Assembly: GCF_947492555.1 (NCBI RefSeq)
Contig: NZ_CANLNE010000002.1
Span: 62,001-126,000 of the forward strand
Direction of reading: 5' to 3'
Length of the DNA: 64,000 bases
DNA from: an uncultured Roseobacter sp.
GTDB taxonomy: Bacteria > Pseudomonadota > Alphaproteobacteria > Rhodobacterales > Rhodobacteraceae
In this document: positions 62,853-64,000 of the stretch, piece by piece
How the letters are laid out: every line of letters starts with the position of its first letter
How positions within the stretch are numbered: the first letter of the stretch is position 1
Notes under the pieces: generated by a model
Seen by the model: the letters and a program-made list of their open reading frames with translations, nothing else
Told to the model about the DNA's origin: nothing
Databases searched by the model: none
Made by a program: the position numbers and the translations under genes

Positions 62853-64000
62853 TCATTCAGCCGGTTTGATGCCCTTGTCCTTTCCGGCAAGGCGGCTGAG
62901 GGTTGAGCGCAGATCGTCGAGGTCCTTGAACCTGGCGGTCACCATCAGACCATCGCTGCGTTCTGCCAGCGCCACGCGGGAGGAGCCTTGGAAAATCACG
63001 GCAAGGTCAGCCTCGGCGTCGAGCTTGTTCTGTGCTTCAGCTGCGATGGCTTCATCGACAGATGACAGGATGTATTCCTCGCCAAAGCCGCCTTCCGGTT
63101 CTTTCAGCCAGAAGAAGCACACCAGCCAGGAGATCGACGCGCCGACCGCGATGATGAAGAAGAAGGTCGAGGGTTCGACAAACATGAAGATGAAGAGGTA
63201 GAAAACCGCACCGACGTTGCCGTAGGCGCCGGCCATGCCCGCGATCTGACCGGTCACACGGCGCTTGATCGACGGGATGATCCCAAAGGTCGCGCCCTCT
63301 GCGCCCTGCACGAAGAACGAGCAGCAGATGGTGATCGCGATGGCAACAATGAGCGGCCAGGAGCTGTTCAAGAGACCCATCATGGCAAAGCCAATGGCGA
63401 TGCCCATCATGTAGGCCAGCATCACAAAACGCCGGTTGCCCATGCGGTCAGAGACGAGGCCCCCCATCGGACGTGCCACAAGGTTCACGAAGGCAAAGGC
63501 CGACGCAATGATCCCTGCAGTCACCGGGTTTAGCCCCCAGGTTTCCTGGAAGAACAGCGGTAACATCGAAACCACGGCCAGTTCCGCGCCAAAGTTGGCG
63601 AAGTAGGTGGTGTTGAGTGCCGCCACCGAACTGAACGGATAACGGTCATCTTCGGGCACACCCTGCTTGAGGATCGGAAGATTGACGCGCAGCACCTGCC
63701 AGACCTGATAGAGGACCACGACAACAATCGCAGCGTAGCAGATCGAAGCGACGAAACCGTCGATATAGCCCATCATCTGAATCCGGTAGACAAGGATCGA
63801 CAGGATACCGACAAGCGGGATGGTGAAGATCACCAGCAGCGCCAGGTCCCGGTAGGTTGAGACCTCAAGGGCCATGGCTTTGCGCGGTTTCTTGTGGGTG
63901 TCCTTGGTCGGACCATCGGTGATCGCAAACCAGTAGAAGACACCGTAGACGGCCATGACGACGCCCGATGTGGCGATGGCATAGCGCCAGCCGTCATCGC
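62853..64000 (-). CDS. narK: NarK-type nitrate transporter (first copy), 5' end outside the window
   Basis: Partial: 382 codons are visible and the frame continues off the right edge (DDGWRYAIATSGVVM before the first internal ATG at 63956). Signature motifs include NARFVNLVARPMGG-like VNLVARPMGGLVSDRMGNRRF and GAEGATFGIIPSIKRRVTGQIAGMAGAYGNVGA, of the NarK1 (nitrate/H+ symport) type. It has an unusual hydrophilic C-terminus of about 80 residues after the last helix. It is the first visible gene of the nar operon. Confidence 0.9.
   Translation of the reverse strand, partial: DDGWRYAIATSGVVMAVYGVFYWFAITDGPTKDTHKKPRKAMALEVSTYRDLALLVIFTIPLVGILSILVYRIQMMGYIDGFVASICYAAIVVVVLYQVWQVLRVNLPILKQGVPEDDRYPFSSVAALNTTYFANFGAELAVVSMLPLFFQETWGLNPVTAGIIASAFAFVNLVARPMGGLVSDRMGNRRFVMLAYMMGIAIGFAMMGLLNSSWPLIVAIAITICCSFFVQGAEGATFGIIPSIKRRVTGQIAGMAGAYGNVGAVFYLFIFMFVEPSTFFFIIAVGASISWLVCFFWLKEPEGGFGEEYILSSVDEAIAAEAQNKLDAEADLAVIFQGSSRVALAERSDGLMVTARFKDLDDLRSTLSRLAGKDKGIKPAE

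Overview
The window is GC-rich, densely coded chromosomal DNA from an alphaproteobacterium. It looks like a member of the Roseobacter group (Rhodobacteraceae). The pointers are a leuC-leuD-leuB region near rlmH/rsfS, a glcDEF glycolate oxidase operon, many LysR regulators, a BKACE-family enzyme, a nar operon carrying an extra parvulin gene, and type I secretion genes. This rests on protein resemblance read by eye; no database search was run.

Layout. 0-8.6 kb: two tandem secreted trypsin-like proteases, the glcD-glcE-glcF operon (minus strand), small membrane and secreted proteins, and a GntR regulator divergent from a YbaK-type protein. 8.6-19.6 kb: mostly housekeeping genes (LysR, rlmH, rsfS, an MscS channel, leuC, leuD, membrane proteins, an endonuclease/exonuclease/phosphatase-family protein, leuB, a DMT transporter) and one tRNA-Pro. 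19.7-23.3 kb: an AT-richer, poorly coded stretch next to the tRNA. It holds three small secreted Cys-containing proteins that look like diverged paralogues and a frameshifted RTX-like gene, and is probably an acquired island. 23.4-33.7 kb: a nine-gene minus-strand catabolic operon with a divergent LysR. It encodes maleylacetate reductase, a branched-chain-type ABC importer, a flavin phenol-type hydroxylase, a hydroxyquinol/catechol-type intradiol dioxygenase and a BKACE enzyme. Together these could form a complete route from a resorcinol-like aromatic via hydroxyquinol, maleylacetate and 3-oxoadipate to acetoacetate and succinyl-CoA.

34-43 kb: a GntP-like permease with a divergent LysR, a methyltransferase, a DUF6326-like membrane protein, another LysR, a monomeric NADP-isocitrate dehydrogenase, and a LysR/TauE pair. 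43-51.3 kb: a type I secretion locus with an HlyD-type adaptor and two ABC exporters whose ATPase motifs are both strongly degenerate. Divergent from it is a 954-residue protein with two nearly identical PA14 domains, the likely cargo. 51.5-64 kb: a minus-strand respiratory nitrate reductase operon in the order narK-type, narK-type, narG, narH, narJ, narI, parvulin isomerase, moeA-like, DUF2478. Its first gene runs off the right edge, so its promoter lies outside the window.

The observations most worth following are the self-contained hydroxyquinol/BKACE operon, the pair of exporters that both lack canonical ATPase residues beside a PA14 protein, the trio of small secreted proteins beside the tRNA, and a possible 18-codon leader ORF translationally coupled to rsfS.
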